Shown piece by piece: positions 62,951 to 64,000 of a DNA stretch of 64,000 bases; within the stretch, counting starts at the first letter, position 1; each line of letters opens with the position of its first letter. Made by a program: the position numbers and the translations under genes. This DNA comes from RPQJ01 sp963731105 (GTDB taxonomy: Bacteria; Pseudomonadota; Gammaproteobacteria; Steroidobacterales; Steroidobacteraceae). The stretch spans positions 100,355 through 164,354 of the forward strand of contig CAVSUM010000022.1 in assembly GCA_963731105.1 (NCBI GenBank), in the 5' to 3' direction. The notes under the pieces are model-generated. The model saw only the letters and a program-made list of their open reading frames with translations. It made no database searches and had not been told where the DNA came from.

Positions 62951-63646
62951 TCACTCGGACTGGGTGGAGAAACGGTAGCCGGCGCCACGCACGGTCTGGA
63001 CCAGCGATTCGCGTGCGAACGGCTCGAGCGCCTTGCGCAGGCGGCGGATGTGGACGTCGACCGTGCGCTCCTCGACGTAGACGTTGCCACCCCACACGCG
63101 GTCGAGCACCTGGCTGCGCGAGTACACGCGCTCGGGGTTCTCCATGAAGAACCTCAGCAATCGGTATTCCGTGGGGCCCAGCTGCACGGTCTGGCCGTCG
63201 GCCGTGACGCGATGGCTGGCCGTATCGAGCAACAGGCCGCCCGCCTCGAGCGTGTCGCCGGCACCCGCGGCGGAGCTGCGCCGGAGCACGGCGTTGATGC
63301 GCGCCAGCAGTTCGCGCGGGCTGAACGGCTTGGTCAGGTAATCGTCGGCGCCGCCCTCGAGGCCGGTCACCTTGTCATGCTCCTCCGCACGGGCCGTCAG
63401 CATGATGATCGGCAAGTCCTCGGTGTCCTTGTTGCGCTTCACGGCGCGGGTCAGCTCGAGGCCGCTCTGGTCGGGCAGCATCCAGTCGACCAGCAGCAGG
63501 TCGGGCCGATGGTCGGCGATGCTGGCGCGCGCCGCCGAGCAGTCCTCGGCCTCGCGCACGTCGAAGCCCGCGCGACGCAGGCCGAACGCGATCATGTCCC
63601 GGATCGGCTTCTCGTCTTCGACGATGAGGATCTGCTTGCCAGCCAT
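62951..63646 (-). CDS. phoB: PhoB, phosphate-regulon response regulator
   Basis: 231 residues from ATG 63646 (MAGKQILIVEDEKPIRDMIA). Receiver domain with phospho-acceptor Asp54 in LLLVDWMLPDQSGLELTRA and Lys in DDYLTKPFSPRELLARINAV; OmpR-type winged helix with LGPTEYRLLRFFMENPERVY and RTVDVHIRRLRKALEPF. It binds Pho boxes such as that before pstS. It is followed by phoR after 22 bp. Confidence 0.96.
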   Translation of the reverse strand: MAGKQILIVEDEKPIRDMIAFGLRRAGFDVREAEDCSAARASIADHRPDLLLVDWMLPDQSGLELTRAVKRNKDTEDLPIIMLTARAEEHDKVTGLEGGADDYLTKPFSPRELLARINAVLRRSSAAGAGDTLEAGGLLLDTASHRVTADGQTVQLGPTEYRLLRFFMENPERVYSRSQVLDRVWGGNVYVEERTVDVHIRRLRKALEPFARESLVQTVRGAGYRFSTQSE

Positions 63647-63680
63647 GACGCCCCTGTAACGGCAGTCTCGTTGCAGCAGA

Positions 63681-63703
63681 ATTACAGACTGCAATTATGA
63701 CAG
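63681..63703 (-). promoter_or_regulatory. possible Pho-box half-sites before phoB
   Basis: On the minus strand CTGTCAT (63703-63697) and CTGTAAT (63687-63681) lie 9 bases apart, a wider spacing than the canonical four, about 35 bp before the phoB start. The first heptamer overlaps the TAA of tsaB. Autoregulation is plausible but the spacing makes it weak. Confidence 0.45.
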
Positions 63704-64000
63704 GCCCGTGACGGCCGTGCCGGAAGGCCTCGCCACGTTGTCACGGACGTAGACCGGGAGCGCCTGCTCTGCCGGGACGCCGCGCCCGGCCGCGAGCCCG
63801 CGCGCGCCCAGTCGCGCGATCGCATCCGCCCGCGGATACAGGCCGTCATGCAACTGCAATCCGGCCGCCCGCAGCCTGTCCGCCAGCGCCGGGTACCGGC
63901 CGAGCGCATTGCCGGCCACGCGCTGGGCCCGGATGCCCGCGCCGACCGCGTCCGGCGGCGACACCGCCTCATCGGTCAGGGCCGTCACAGCCCCGTCGGC
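63695..64000 (-). CDS. tsaB: TsaB, tRNA threonylcarbamoyladenosine synthesis protein, C-terminal part
   Basis: The 5' end lies beyond the right edge; 101 residues are visible. GNALGRYPALADRLRAAGLQ, ARLGARGLAAGRGVPAEQAL and the final PVYVRDNVA fit the C-terminus of TsaB (YeaZ), the regulatory partner of TsaD in t6A modification of tRNA. Ends at TAA 63695. It lies 48 bp upstream of phoB on the same strand. Confidence 0.75.
   Translation of the reverse strand, partial: ADGAVTALTDEAVSPPDAVGAGIRAQRVAGNALGRYPALADRLRAAGLQLHDGLYPRADAIARLGARGLAAGRGVPAEQALPVYVRDNVARPSGTAVTGLS

Overview
The window is GC-rich bacterial chromosome, almost fully coding, and reads as core genome of a gammaproteobacterium close to the Xanthomonadales/Nevskiales side of the class. 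Pointers are a fused aspartate kinase/diaminopimelate decarboxylase beside asd, a MetX-type homoserine acyltransferase followed by metB, a Trp-repressor-family regulator heading the his operon, msrPQ, and the thrS-infC-rpmI-rplT-pheST-ihfA-merR-tRNA-Pro string. The taxonomic guess is inference from gene content; no database was searched.

Layout. 1-5.6 kb: start of an outer-membrane porin, msrP-msrQ, an EamA transporter, a KAS III-like synthase and HMG-CoA lyase. 5.7-10.9 kb: tonB-exbB-exbD-exbD plus a TPR protein on the minus strand, facing a second paralogous TPR gene across a terminator. 11-15.5 kb: ilvD, an MFS protein and an M17 aminopeptidase. 15.5-21.4 kb: ilvC-leuA-leuC-leuD-leuB behind a leucine-rich leader peptide with an attenuator. 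21.5-24.4 kb: a possible small RNA, then modABC. 24.4-27.6 kb: metX-metB-crcB-DUF190 under a SAM-I riboswitch. 27.6-35.1 kb: complete his operon (regulator, hisG D C B H A F IE) with a 32-bp operator palindrome. 35.1-35.8 kb: AT-richer HigB/HigA-type toxin-antitoxin island. 35.8-43.8 kb: MFS, asd, lysAC, a small acidic protein, SAM hydrolase, histidine phosphatase and a TerB/DUF697 protein. 43.9-51.6 kb: tRNA-Pro, merR, ihfA, pheT, pheS, rplT, rpmI, infC, thrS, tRNA-Val. 51.7-63.7 kb: a phosphate block (phoU, pstBACS with a Pho box, dapE, dsbB, two tandem phoU copies, a porin, phoR, phoB), ending in the 3' part of tsaB.

How it works together: the window supplies most of branched-chain, histidine, lysine and methionine biosynthesis, each with its own control visible in the DNA (leucine attenuator, TrpR-family operator, SAM riboswitch). 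The phosphate regulon links sensing (PhoR/PhoB/PhoU), uptake (PstSCAB) and probably an outer-membrane route (the porin between phoR and phoU).

A dominant oddity is data quality. About 25 short frameshifts interrupt 16 or so otherwise intact conserved genes, and nearly every one is cured by removing a single inserted base (two by removing two). I annotate those genes at full length and read the shifts as sequence errors, not biology. The most interesting unexplained structures are four long inverted repeats built from heptamers (GCGGATA or TAGGGGG type) that enclose or flank gene-end hairpins, a GGGACAGTCCC repeat family abutting gene ends, and a putative AUU start codon for hisF.
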